Source: Agrypnia vestita
Lineage: Eukaryota; Arthropoda; Insecta; Trichoptera; Phryganeidae
Direction: 5' to 3'
DNA length: 64,000 nt
Assembly (NCBI GenBank): GCA_016648135.1
Contig: JADDOH010023149.1
Span: forward strand, 1-64,000
The position numbers and the translations under genes were made by a program. Position 1 is the first letter of the stretch; every line of letters starts with the position of its first letter. The notes beneath the pieces were generated by a model. It worked only from the letters and a program-made list of their open reading frames with translations, ran no database searches and was not told the DNA's origin. Positions 11,560 through 22,513 of the stretch are shown piece by piece.

Positions 11560-11770
11560 TGCGCCGCCCCTGATCACATAATCCGACGTAACGCCCCCTT
11601 TCGCGGTATTTCGCGTTAGGGCTGATATCATAAAACAAGATTTGTATCTTAGTGTGAGGTGTCGGTCCGCGTTAAATATTTGTGTACATTCATCAGCGTT
11701 CAGTCATCTCGGCGCCACTGCGCATGCGTCGTCCCGTCACTGCCTTCCACCTCACCGTGGTGACCTTATT
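11560..11770. promoter_or_regulatory. GC-rich patch with NRF-1-like palindrome
   Basis: In an AT-rich setting this patch carries TGCGCATGCGTC at 11719-11730, close to the NRF-1/ewg palindromic site, and several CpGs. No TATA box or following ORF is clear. It may be a TATA-less promoter or merely GC-rich unique DNA. Confidence 0.2.
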
Positions 11771-12312
11771 TATTTATTTGTCATGTGTATATCGTCTGTA
11801 CTCACGGGTAGATAAAATAATAATCACGAGATTCTAAAATCGAGAAGAACTACCTATAATCGATGGCAATCCGAGCGAACAGTCAGCCAGAAAAAATGAG
11901 TACCTGCATGTGGAATATTCTAGTTGCAAATGTTTGCGACAGAAAACTTGCGGTGGTGCCAAGACAATAGTCTTCACTCTTCCGATGAAGAGCATAAGCA
12001 ATACTTGCTCTCGGCGGTTAACGATTATTGACGAAAATTTCCCAACTCAAAAAAGTTCTCAAGTACGTTGGGCACCTTTAATAAGTATTCCTTTTAAATT
12101 TATCATGCAATTATTTCATTGATTTTTAATATAAATTTCAACTACATTTTCGTAAAAATTTGCTCAAAATAATTTTTTACAGTTTACATATCAACTTACA
12201 TTTTTAGTTGAGCCTTAGACTTTTAAAACTCCTTTAGAAAACCTAAAAAAATACTGCGTAAGTTTTTAGACATAAAAAATGGTACCTCATAGAATTTTTT
12301 TTAAAAAGCATC

Positions 12313-12442
12313 ATAGTGTAGCGTGATCACTGAAGCCAGCTCATACAGGTAGTAAGCCCTGGGCCATTCTATAAAAAGACTTCCATATTAATTTCTCATA
12401 TAAATAGCTTCGTCTCTGTGCGTAGACAATAATTTATTTTAA
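12313..12442 (-). repeat. Rep-1 copy
   Basis: Contains GTGATCACTGAAGCCAGCTC and AGTAAGCCCTGGGCCATTCT, and ends in TCGTCTCTGTGCGTAGAC. It is the inverse of 3583-3735. Confidence 0.6.
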
Positions 12443-12649
12443 TTAATAGTAGAAATCATTCAAAAAAATATTGACGAAAAGGATGTAATCGAGGACAAAG
12501 CAAATGGGAAGCAATAGTGACTTTGATGAGGACTGTGCTCCCGAACGATAAATGATGGTACACAATTTTTTTTTTTTTTTTGGTTATGTTACAATATAAA
12601 TTTTAAAAAAAACGGCAATAACTGTGCATCAACGTAATAATTTCTAGTA

Positions 12650-12900
12650 AAAAATAACTCAAAATTTAAATATTATGAAAGGCGAGGTTTTTGACCATGG
12701 GACATGAAAAAAGGAAAAATCCGACCTCAGAAAACGTGGGCCGATCATATTATCCCCATCGCGGTAATGGGTGAATATGAAAAGATCAAAGAAGAGAAGA
12801 TTGGAGAGTATTAGAAGAGGCTTACATCCATCAATGGAGAGATGGCTGAGGAAGAAGAAGAAGGTGATAGGCGAGAAAAAATACAAGTCATAATATAGAG
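12650..12900 (+). pseudogene. LINE ORF2 C-terminal fragment
   Basis: Broken frames give the pattern YYPHRGN...REDWRVLEEAYIHQW. This matches the common C-terminal end of RTE/CR1-type ORF2 proteins (a WADDI-type block, then W..LEEA...QW). Stops interrupt it. An inverse copy at 51440-51670 keeps RWADDII and GWIRKAQIRED more clearly. Confidence 0.6.
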
Positions 12901-13869
12901 CTCTTACTGTAGTATGACTTGTATTTGGACTTTGGTATGAGAGGTATATATTCTTTCAGTTGTACCTATCGATAGTTTTATTCTTAATTTCAGTGTGATT
13001 TTTTTTTTTTCCTTTCCAAACAGTAACCTATAGGTGAAAGTAATGATTTAACCCCAGACAGGATTGACTGGTGCACCCTCATTAAACTCTGGTGCAAATG
13101 TAAAGTGAGTTGTGCTGCAGTCAGTTCGCTGCGTGGCTATGGCCCCCGTGTGATGTGTTGCCGAACCAATCTCAATAAATTTACTAATTCGTTTTCGACA
13201 CAGCGCCAGCGTTCGTGCGACCACCGCGAGCCATCGGGTCGAGCGTACACTTTGCAACCTGGATATCGGCTCATCAACTGGTCAATCCTTTGTTAGCATC
13301 TAAAGAGAAGTATTTTACTTCCCTTTGTCACACTTTCTCACAGGATGATTCACAGATTGAAAATCGGCTGGCCAACTGGAAGGAGAAACATTTTATCAGC
13401 TTTTTCAGATCAATCGATTAACGGTACACTTACAATCATGTCGTGATCCTATCATAGAATCTGAGAAAGTTCCGAGTATTTTTCACCGGAGTAAAGCTCC
13501 GGAAGCATGTGAAGAAGTACAGGTTACAGATTAAGACTGAGTAAGTTTGGTGGAAGAGTGTAACGAGGACCAGCGATTTGCCAGCTGTTGATACTTTATA
13601 ATGTGATGCTCGAATATGTATCTTCTATGATGCGATTGCACAACGTTACTGATCATGCATTATTGCAGTCTTGCGTGCTCTTGGATGTCGGCATGACCTT
13701 AAACGGATCTGGTCTGAGATGCTACACTGACGGAGATGATTCTATTTCATCACAATCATCGTTTGTTCGGATCTGAAGAAAAGTATCGTACTTCTCTTTG
13801 TCACACTTACATCAATCAGACAGTCCTGTCTGTTACATTATATCCATAAAGCCATAAACGGAAAATTAA
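12901..13869. other. unclassified stretch before the PLE endonuclease
   Basis: There are two similar short blocks: GAAGTATTTTACTTCCCTTT near 13304 and GAAAAGTATCGTACTTCTCT near 13779, each followed by TGTCACACTT. It could be decayed upstream Penelope-like sequence, but I could not find RT motifs. Confidence 0.3.
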
Positions 13870-14283
13870 GATAGGTTCGGCACAAACAACAAGCTTAAGG
13901 ACCTCTTAAGACTAGCGAAGGATCGGGATCTCCTTGAGACCGACGGTGTTTATAGGCTCGACTGTCAAGATTGCAACAAAGTGTATGTGGGACGAACAGC
14001 ACGCACGATTTCAAAGAGGGTTGACGAGCATAAAAGAGCATGCAAACTCGGTCATCCAGAAAAATCGGCATAGGCCGAGCACTTTCTAGATACGGGCCAC
14101 CATTTTTCATTTGAGCCGAAAATCTTAGGAAAGCCAAAGAGTCACCACACGCGCCTGGTCAAAGAGGCAATCGAAATATACAAGCACCCGGTAAATATTA
14201 AAAGGGACGACGGTCTTAAGTTAAAAACCTCGTGGTATCCGGCGCTGCAGGATCAATTAAATCGACGACTTCGCACAGTCTGA
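13870..14283 (+). pseudogene. Penelope-like GIY-YIG endonuclease domain, broken
   Basis: The frame beginning just after a stop at 13867 reads FGTNNKLKDLL, then GVYRLDCQDCNKVYVGRTAR (from 13945). That is the GIY-YIG signature (GVY and YVG) with the CxxC typical of Penelope-like elements. It continues with an Arg helix (SKRVDEHKRA), EHFLDTGHHF, and a conserved Glu in RLVKEAIEIYK, and ends SWYPAL before a TGA at 14281. One in-frame TAG at 14071 disrupts it. This domain follows the RT in PLEs and nicks DNA for target-primed insertion. The RT part is absent or beyond recognition. Confidence 0.85.
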
Positions 14284-14397
14284 CATCCGACAGTAGATAA
14301 AACAGTGACATAACGCTACAGAAATTCTTGACATCACCTGTCTCCGACACGGAAGCACAACACACTACATCAAGACATACACAGCCTGCTTTCAACA

Positions 14398-14610
14398 CGG
14401 TACTGCAATCCAGTACTTAACCCAACACAAACTTGGGTACACCCTGACTTCGGTACGGTATTGCAAGGCAATACTTAACCTACACTTCAACACACACTCG
14501 TCACATCGGCCCTGACGATAGACTCTGTAATGGGATCCGAAACATCGGCCAGAGAGGTCACATATACACGGCAGAATATCCTAGAAAACTATACACAGAA
14601 GACGCGAACA
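14398..14610 (+). mobile_element. PLE-c 3' region with hammerhead-like motif
   Basis: Lies downstream of the endonuclease stop. CTGACGA is at 14512-14518 and GAAA at 14539-14542, followed by CATC. GGCC occurs immediately before the core (14508-14511) and again at 14547-14550, so a four-pair stem I is possible. The sequence then reads AGAGAGGTCACATATACACG and ends near ACTATACACAGAAG. That block is the arm of the inverted dimers at 49759-49953 and 61111-61354. Its position ties the motif family to a Penelope-like element. Confidence 0.7.
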
Positions 14611-15415
14611 ATACTTAGTACATTAAATAATGTTCTAAGTTTTCGAATGCTATCTACTAGATGATGCTCTTAGGCTCAAATTCAACTTCCATATATCTTT
14701 TTTTTTTGTTTTTAGACAAAATTTATGTTTATTAATATATATCGGAATATGTTTTGGGAGCTGTACCGAAATTACAGATCAAATGTACTCAAAGCGACAA
14801 AGCGATAACTCGCGAAGCAGTGCATACATATTGCTGTATCAATAATAGAGCGCAGTTTTAGCCAAATTGGATATTCCCAATTCATTTGAATTGCGGCAAG
14901 TCAATTACCATCCCCCGCCGGGTGCGGGGCGTGTCCGGTGCGTCTTTCACCAACCCTTCCAGCGCCGCGACACAGCCTATATACGGGCTGCACTTTTGTC
15001 AAATAAATTGATACAAAAAGAATTTGTGTGTCAAATGTCAAATAAATTAATATAAATAGAATTTATGTAACCAAAACTGAAACAGAAAATGATCATTTTT
15101 AAAAATAAATTTAAATTTATTAATGTACTATTCAACTTCTCAATCCCGTCGTGCGTAAGGGTAATTAAATGATTAATTTTGAAAGTTTGGAAATTAAAAA
15201 TTTGAACTCGGGTATAAATTTACTTAACAACATTACCTTCGTTAACTCTTCTATTCTTCTCACAATATTCCCGTTACAACCACAACCACTTTTATACCAT
15301 AACTTCGGCTCATTTTTTCAGTACCTAACCGTTATTTATTTTTAACTTAATTATTTAAATTTGAACAGAATCATTGTTAAGATTATTTATTTAAAAAGTA
15401 GTCAGTTTGTATTCG
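14611..15415. other. no recognisable gene
   Basis: There is a GC-rich patch at 14900-14990 in otherwise AT-rich DNA. No motifs recognised. Confidence 0.45.
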
Positions 15416-15690
15416 AAAAAAACTAACCCATAAAAACCAAGTTTTTATTATACTCCTTTTCTCATTTGTATTGTTTCCAATTCGATATTCTATCAACATA
15501 TTCCTCTTGCTTTAAGTTCATGTGGAAAATCTATTCCATGTATATTAATATACTTAAAACTTATAGAATATTGAAAACGTAATAATTGGTATAGAGGGGC
15601 ACGGCTTCGGCGAAACCATCTGATCGGACCAACGGCTCGAGTCTGACTAGTTGAATCAGGTTTCGCGCCTTCTCCACGCGTCGGACTTGG
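15416..15690 (+). repeat. Rep-2 copy, interrupted
   Basis: The left end AACTAACCCATAAAAACCAA is at 15421, and the internal CAGGTTTCGCGCC...CCACGCGTCGG block is at about 15657-15684. Roughly 180 bp of other sequence separate them, so the copy is disrupted. Confidence 0.6.
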
Positions 15691-15724
15691 AAATGAGTAC
15701 AATATATTTATACATATATTTCTT

Positions 15725-15810
15725 TTTTTAAACTTTGTACTACACACACAATACAAGCTATATATCACTTCAATTGTTTAGAGAGGAGCAGTCATACTCA
15801 TCATCAGGTA
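15725..15810 (-). mobile_element. PLE-g remnant
   Basis: On the minus strand CTGATGA (15801-15807) is followed by T and a decayed stem. The arm ends near GTGTGTGTAGTAC. The GAAAC and palindrome of this family (seen at 25010-25080) have mutated. Confidence 0.5.
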
Positions 15811-15840
15811 TAATTAATAATTTTGTCAATGTATTCGAGT

Positions 15841-16105
15841 AGGTCTTTAACAGAAACAAGTTTAGGGTCTGAGAAGTGTTTTGGAATGTGATATTATTCA
15901 TAAATGTTTTTTAAGAATTTACATTCTTTGCGATTTTAATGATTTCCAAATTGTTCACTATCCATTATTTATGAAAGGAATATTATATATCAATAATGTG
16001 GTTGACATCGTTAAAAAGAATCTTGCTTTTTTTTTATTTTATGTTTTTAAATATATTTATTTTATTTTATTTATTATTCGTTAGTTTTTAAATAATTTTT
16101 TACTT
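15841..16105. other. no recognisable gene
   Basis: T-rich. A 67-residue ORF at 15881 has no features. Confidence 0.4.
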
Positions 16106-16109
16106 TTAT

Positions 16110-16295
16110 TTTTTTTTAAATAGAGATGCGAACATGGAATACGTGTCACATCAATATTCTTACTATTTTCAAACTAAGCTTAACGCTTGTGTTATGAAAA
16201 TAGGACTAACTTGCTAGTCTGTAGTCAGGTTTGAACCCGCGACCTTTGGATCACGAGGCGAATGTCCTAATCACAAGACCAACAAGCTACTTTTT
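16110..16295 (-). repeat. SINE-2 copy with tRNA-like head
   Basis: On the minus strand the head reads GCTTGTTGGTCTTGTGATTA with a B box GGGTTCAAACC. The body contains AGTTTGAAAATAGTAAGAAT and GTGACACGTATTCCATGTT. Other copies are at 23268-23465 (+) and 37165-37350 (-). The head is tRNA-like but its anticodon arm does not pair well. Confidence 0.7.
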
Positions 16296-16850
16296 ATTTT
16301 ATTTATTTATTTTTATAATTTAATTTTATTTTATTTTTTATCATTTTATTACACTGTACAAAAGTACCTTTTATATAAATGTAGGTACGTATAAAATTGA
16401 TGTTATGTGTATAAAAAATGACGATACTTTTTTTATGTTTAAATCAGAGTTGTTGATTTTAAATCAGAATTGTTGACAGTTTTGAGGTAACAAACCTGTT
16501 TTGTTAATCAGTCATACATAAGTTAGTGTTAATTATAAATATACATTACATTTTTATTGACAACACAAGTGCCTAGCAAAAAAGGTAAATCCCAAAATAT
16601 GTAAGTAAGGTGATTCAATGATGCCAATTATTATTTGCCGGTTAAGTGCTAATCGTTAAACGGAAGTACCTGCTCTTGCGGTTTTAAGTTGGGGCCTTAT
16701 TCCAAACAGGTATAGTATTTGATCCATTTATACATACGATGCGTAGAATAATTTTTTATGCTCTTGGTTAAGCGAAGTGACGCTATAATCAAAATTATCG
16801 TTATAAGTTACCATAAGAAGATAAGTGTTCATATACTTGAATATATTGAC
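16296..16850. other. no recognisable gene
   Basis: AT-rich spacer without motifs. Confidence 0.4.
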
Positions 16851-16851
16851 G

Positions 16852-17260
16852 AAACGCGATGAAATTCATCGGTAATTTTCTCTATGTGCATACCGCACAC
16901 TGTACTTCTGCTACAGCGACAAAAAAAATCTTAACTTTTCGTGATCTTAGTGAGAAAATTTTCGTTTTGTGTTTTTCATACAATTCCAGATTTTGGCCAA
17001 ACGCGATAAAATTCAACGGTAATTTTATCTACGTGTGTTTTGCACGGTGTATTGTTGCCATTTTGGCTAAAAATTTCGTCATTTTTCATGGTCTTAATGA
17101 GAAAATTTGCGTTATGTACTTCCATACTTCCAGATTGTGACCAAACGCGATGAAATTGAACGGTAATTTTCTCTATGTGCATACCGCACGCTGTACTGCT
17201 GCCACTGCAACTAAAAATATCAACATTTTTTGTGGTTTTAGTGAGTGAATAAAATTTTGA
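16852..17260 (+). repeat. three tandem copies of a 144-147 bp unit
   Basis: The units start with AAACGCGATGAAATT or a close variant at 16852, 16999 and 17143. Each contains GGTAATTTTCTCTATGTG (variants) and GTGAGAAAATTT-type sequence. They differ by about 15-25 percent, so the array is old. Both strands have open stretches, but there is no protein family I know. Confidence 0.85.
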
Positions 17261-17730
17261 AGTACATAGCTTAATTTCATTACTAAAAATATTAGATCAT
17301 TGTTTTTTTAACCTTTTCAACAAATAATTTAGCCAAGAATCTACTTGTAAAGTTTTTCGGAGTAGATCTATTACACCCTGTATAATATAATGGAAATTGA
17401 AGAATACGAATGTTGGAATCTTTTTCAATGATTCAATACAATTTATTAAGGCTGATGTATAAATTGGATTTTTAATTTCCTCTAAAAATAAATTTTAGAG
17501 GAAATTAAAAAATCTTCGCGGTTTTTTGTAACGATATTGGCCTATTCAAATAGACATTGCTGAAAAATTATACGAAAATATCTATCTGCTAAAAGCTCAT
17601 GATAAGGAGAAGCACCACAATTCATAAATACTCTATAATTAAATATTTGCCGGATAAGTAGGTGCGGGCGAGCTTTATTATTTATGCACGCGGGCGTGTA
17701 AAGCAGGCTTTATGTTATCTTATTTTGACG
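17261..17730. other. spacer with a perfect 19-bp hairpin
   Basis: TTTTTAATTTCCTCTAAAA at 17469-17487 is perfectly inverted at 17493-17511, with a 5-base loop. A CACCCTGTATA near 17374 resembles the ends of MITE-2. Otherwise nothing. Confidence 0.7.
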
Positions 17731-17735
17731 AAGCG

Positions 17736-17960
17736 AGCCAATCAAAAAAAAACGGTTGTCCGCGGAACGGATTCGACCAATAGGAGGCGTTCTAAGAGAT
17801 AGACCTTTACCTTTACACGTCGGTTGGAGTCAAAAATGGCGAGAAATTTAGACTATATAAGCCATACAAATTCGAGGATCGCCCTTCTTCTTTCTTCAGC
17901 ATCAACGTCGGCCGGAGGCTCTTGTGGAGAGAGGACCATCACGAAATACCATCAGTGAGT
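17736..17960 (+). promoter_or_regulatory. candidate promoter and first-exon donor
   Basis: Two CCAAT boxes (AGCCAATCA at 17736, GACCAATAGG at 17775) precede TATATAA at 17854-17860. TTCAGC near 17895 could be an initiator, though it is about 44 bp from the TATA box, longer than usual. A GTGAGT donor-like site is at 17955. No coding exon is visible downstream, so this could start a non-coding transcript or a gene whose coding exons lie elsewhere, or be an old LTR promoter. Confidence 0.3.
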
Positions 17961-18840
17961 CACGGAGGCAGCAACACTCGAAGATACAGCTAAGCATTTT
18001 CAATATTATTTATTTCTATTGCCTTTTTCGTGTATTCAATTTAGAACTTTCTGGATCGTAACAAATATTGATACATGTTGTGGATTGTTTTGTTACGTAT
18101 TTTGGGCCTAGGGATAATTATTACTATGCGCGCATCAGATTTAATATACAAGAAATCGTAATATTGCGGCTGTGATAATTCCAGCGGGTGAATTATTGCA
18201 TAACGCTTATGAAATATTTAATTCTGTCGCTGTTCATATGGAAAATCATTTAAATTTGATATTCATATATTACCAAAGATATAAAGGCTTTAAAATGGAA
18301 TATTTTACTGACGAAGGGTGTTTCGTGTTTGTTTCGTGGGACTTGAAATTCAGAATAATTGTGTATATTTAATGTCGCGAGGTTCGGAATGTACGAGAGA
18401 TTCTTCAAGGCGGATGTATCTTTATGCAAAAGAATGCTATGTTATCTATACTGGCGATTGAATACACGGATTTCTATGTGATTTGTATTGTTTTGGGAAT
18501 GATTGGGATCGGAGTATTTATGTGGTTTTGATATCACGATTGTCAGTGTGATATGGGTTCAGATCGTACGAGAAATTTCCTACAAATAATATATTTTAAA
18601 AATGCATCTGGATTTTATATTTATTTTATTAAAACACGGATGTGAGATTATTGGACAAGGTACATGTTTGTATTGCGTATCATTGGGCAATCGTTTTAAA
18701 CACGATTTGTTCCTATCAAGTTCTTATAAAAACGTATTTCGAATTGTATATATTGTATAGAAATAATTAATTTAGATACAGCCGGTCTTCAGCTAAGGAT
18801 CGCGGAAATTTTGTACTAACGAGCAGCGTTCTCGATGGAA

Positions 18841-19369
18841 GGAAAGTTGTTATTGGAAAACATAGGCGTCCAGTCGGCGGGACGCAAGCATACTTGTAAT
18901 TATATTGTTTATGTCTGCTTGTGATATCACTATACGGCGTAGATGAACTAGTTTGAAAGGGCTTATGTTCTGCATGTGCTCGGCGTAGAGGGAATAGTCT
19001 TCTTGTTTCTAGGATCCTATACAGGTTTACAGGTGCTGATATTGAAATATATATACAAGGAAAACACTATTTTGGGAACCATTAACTGGATGACAGATAT
19101 TGAAGCACACATACACACAAGGAGGACGTTATGTTAAATACATGACTGGAAAGTTGTTATTGGAAAACACAGGCGTCCAGTCGGCGGGACGCAAGCATAC
19201 TTGTAATTATATTGTTTATGTCTGCACGTGATATCACTGTACGGCGTAGATGAACTAGTTTGAAGGGGTTTATGTTCTGTATGTGCTCGGCGTAGAAGGA
19301 ATAGTTTTCTTGTTTCTAGGTTCTAATACAGTTTTACAGGCGCTGATATTAAAATATATATACAAGGGA
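18841..19369 (+). repeat. 222-bp direct duplication (two copies 307 bp apart)
   Basis: 18841-19062 and 19148-19369 are about 90 percent identical, both starting GGAAAGTTGTTATTGGAAAA. They contain GGCGTCCAGTCGGCGGGACG and the palindrome GTGATATCAC. The sequence between the copies (85 bp) is not repeated. There is no ORF. Confidence 0.92.
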
Positions 19370-21999
19370 AGTGAAGGACTACACAAGCGCTGGTAATTGC
19401 TCAATTTTGGAGAGTACCCGTTATATTACTTCGGATCAGGATGCCATCTCAGAAGCAGACCAACTACAGAAATAAGATAAGAACCTTTAATATTATTTAT
19501 TCTTTATTTTCTTATGTGTATCAAATGGAATGTTCGTGCTATATAATTTGTCATTGTCACATGGTCACTATTCATTTCATTACGTGGGTTCAGAGTTCGA
19601 CGGCAACGGACGCGGTAACTAGTTGGTACTTGTCGGGGCGTGACGTCGGAATTATTTCTTAATTATCTTTAGGATAGAAGCGAGGTCATTGTACGTGCAT
19701 TCTGCATTTCAAACGTTTTACTAACATATATAAATACATATTATTGCGTTTTACAAATTAAATAGGATCGCGGGAAATAGGCATCTCGTCCGGTTGTGCA
19801 ATATTAACTTCCAACGTAGCATAATGAGATCTTATTACCGGTGCTAGACTCTCGAGGTTAGTCACGTGATTGTTGTATAAATGGAATAATGAAGGGGATT
19901 GAAGAAAGATATACACTCGCGATACAGATAGTTGTGGGATCAAATGACGGGGCGCGTGTTCTCGGTCCAGGGGATGAACGGGACTGCGGGGACACTCTGG
20001 GTGGGTCTAAGTAGAATTGCGCAAAGCCTCCACACAGTTAAAATGTGTTCAGTCAAGCAAAGGTGAAGCATTTCGAATCGGACCAGAGCGTCGTGCCTCA
20101 AACACAGCCGGAGGGAAGAAGCCCCTACGTTCTTTCACTCCCCTTGGCCCGACGAGCTCGAATTCCGGATATGAATGTTCATGAATGTCAGCTATAAGAC
20201 TCAGGTAGCCGTACCTCAATCAAAACCTTCGTTTGAGACCTCATCAACGTACGAGACAGGGCGTTCCGCATGGACGAGCAACTATGAGAAGCAGGAAGCA
20301 ATTTAATAATCTATACACTGCGCGAGGACATTACTAACACCATCATACTCATCATTCACCACCTTTTCTAACTTGCTGTATACAGAGACCTTCGGGGTTC
20401 TCCTTTCCCGGCCAGCGAGAAGCATATCAGGAATTACACAATCAACTGTAATAATCATGCTGTTTTACCATCATTTAATATCTCTAGTCAATAAGACTAC
20501 ACCGTGGGATCAATCACATCAACTATAATTGGCGATGCTAACATGGCTCTGACTGACGCGCTCAAGGAGAGTCTTTTCCAGTCACCCAGTTAGTTCATTC
20601 AGCCCTTTAATCAGCAGTAAACATCATAATAATCCGGCTCATGTAGCCGCAACGTGGGATCCTCATCATTATACACCAGTCAATTTGACTGCCCCGCGGG
20701 ATAATATACAAACCTTAATATCAGACGCGGGATTTCTTCCTGATATGTTTGTCGCCGGGAAGCGAGGACTTCGGAGGGATTCCAGCAGGAGCAATAGAGT
20801 CTCGGCTTGATCTTGGTCTGCAGCTTAGTGTGGGAGGTTATGTCTAAACAGGAGTTAACCACCGGATGCGGCGATGCTCTGGGGCCGCATCCCCCTCCCC
20901 CCTACAGGGGGGGGGGCATCTAGAATCCACGTTTGAACAGAAGTGGTTAGACACTTCTTAAATTTCACTTACAAAATTGTATCTTCCATTCCCTTAGAAT
21001 CTCGGGCTGTGATAATGTCAGACAAAGCTTGCCCTGAGCCTCTGTTGCGCCTAGTTGTCGTGAATATAAATATGTTTACTTTTTCCACTATATACCATGA
21101 ACAGATAAATCGGGCCGAAGGCCACCGATCGCGCCAGTTGTAAGCATTGTATGTATGTATTCTGGAGAACCCAGCCGTTAATTTGCATTTTGAGTATTGT
21201 GTGTGTGTTTAATAAGTATAACCGTGTATTGATCGACCATGATTTATCTAATCTGGATGACCGGCAGATCCAGTATACGATTGCATTAAAAAAATAATAC
21301 ATAAAAAAATAGATATTGCGTGTTGTTGCGCAATATTAGCGCTAAGTTCCTATTATGTACCGTTGGTTGTATTATGCGGATACCAAGTTATACTCAGAGC
21401 GCCCTAGGCTGTATTTCGCAAGTGGTATTTATCTAACTGAATATTCCATCGTAATCGTGACCCCGCACTCAGCCGTGGAATCCGTCCACAGGTGCTAATA
21501 TGAGACCTCGGTAACCAGGCGGCATCGTTCTAGGCGAAAAATCTACGTAGACATATTTATGTTCGCGACGCCGCTACCGGATGCGAGGAAATGACGGATG
21601 CGCCGCCATGAAAGGCGATTTTGTTAGTCTGTTCAATCGTTCGTCGTTTTGAGTCCGGCTCATGTTGCGCGTTAATAATGTTAGGTTAGTTTCACCTCGT
21701 ATGAATACAATGGCATTTCTTCTGCTACGCTACCAAAAGTACTGGGTAACCGCGTCACATCGAGGAGTCCTAAATTACTATCACTAGACGATTACTGGCC
21801 AAATTATATGTTAGACTAAACGTAAACTTAATTCAATCACGTAAATAAATTTTAAACATAGCTTTGAGCTTGCAAAAGCAGATCTCAAATAATATATTAG
21901 ACTTTTAATAAATGAACTTAAAGTAAAATCGCTTTTAAAACTTTTCTTAAAGCCTTCTCTTTTAAACTTTCGATTTGAACTTCTTTCAAAAAAAAAAGC
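19370..21999. other. unique-looking DNA with no recognisable gene
   Basis: GC content is higher than in the flanks, and none of the repeat families seen elsewhere is obvious. 20885-20925 has a C run facing a G run (a small hairpin). Open frames are all under 90 residues and lack domains. It could hold introns, non-coding transcripts or old LTR-element body. Confidence 0.4.
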
Positions 22000-22099
22000 T
22001 TCACCCCAAAATACACCCTCTACAATGGGGCAAACGTCACATTTGTCTCCCTTTCCTTTCACCCCAAAATACACCCTCTACAATGGGGCAAACGTCACA
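22000..22099 (+). repeat. two identical 42-bp direct repeats
   Basis: A 42-bp block starting TTCACCCCAAAATACACCCT occurs at 22000-22041 and again, unchanged, at 22058-22099. It is about 340-440 bp upstream of the protease transcription start. The perfect identity implies a recent duplication. Confidence 0.95.
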
Positions 22100-22404
22100 A
22101 ATTCTCCATTAAATTATTCAGTTATTTTTTCTACAACTTCATTTTCATATTCAACATTTTCTCTGCTCTCAGATTCAAAATCTGAAAGATAAAATTTATC
22201 TTGACAAAACTACAAAAGCCTATTACTGTGCGATCATACGCTAAAGAAATATTATGTAATTAATGGTGCTTTAGAATGCAGACCTTGGAAATGTTTTCAC
22301 AAGAAATGATTGTATAAAAAATATATTTCTGATTAAATAAGTCATGCCAAAAACCAAATTAACTTACCTGTAAAGGACCACACATAGACATTCTTGGCAC
22401 TCTT

Positions 22405-22440
22405 TATATATAAAGTAGAATTTTTGATTTTTACATCAGT
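22405..22440 (+). promoter_or_regulatory. protease core promoter: TATA box and TCAGT initiator
   Basis: TATATATAAA at 22405-22414 is followed by the arthropod initiator TCAGT at 22436-22440. The initiator A (22438) is about 31 bp from the TATA core, which is the expected spacing. The start codon is only 22 bp further, which gives a very short 5' UTR, as is common for insect digestive proteases. Confidence 0.8.
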
Positions 22441-22459
22441 GTCTCCCAAACATAGCAAC

Positions 22460-22513
22460 ATGAAGTTTCTGGTTTTATTCTGTGTTCTTGTCAGTGTGGT
22501 GGCCTCTACCCAG
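22460..22513 (+). CDS. protease exon 1 (signal peptide)
   Basis: Encodes residues 1-18, MKFLVLFCVLVSVVASTQ: a basic start, a hydrophobic core and a small-residue cleavage site around A15-S16. It ends CAG, with donor GTGACT, phase 0. The ATG is the first after the initiator. Confidence 0.9.

Noticed and set aside
11685..11705. CATTCATCAGCG
   Set aside because: Only the seven-base word matches; no stem or GAAA on the minus strand.
16225..16295. functional tRNA gene
   Set aside because: The same sequence with a shared tail occurs at 37165 and 23268; the stems are broken. SINE-2 head.
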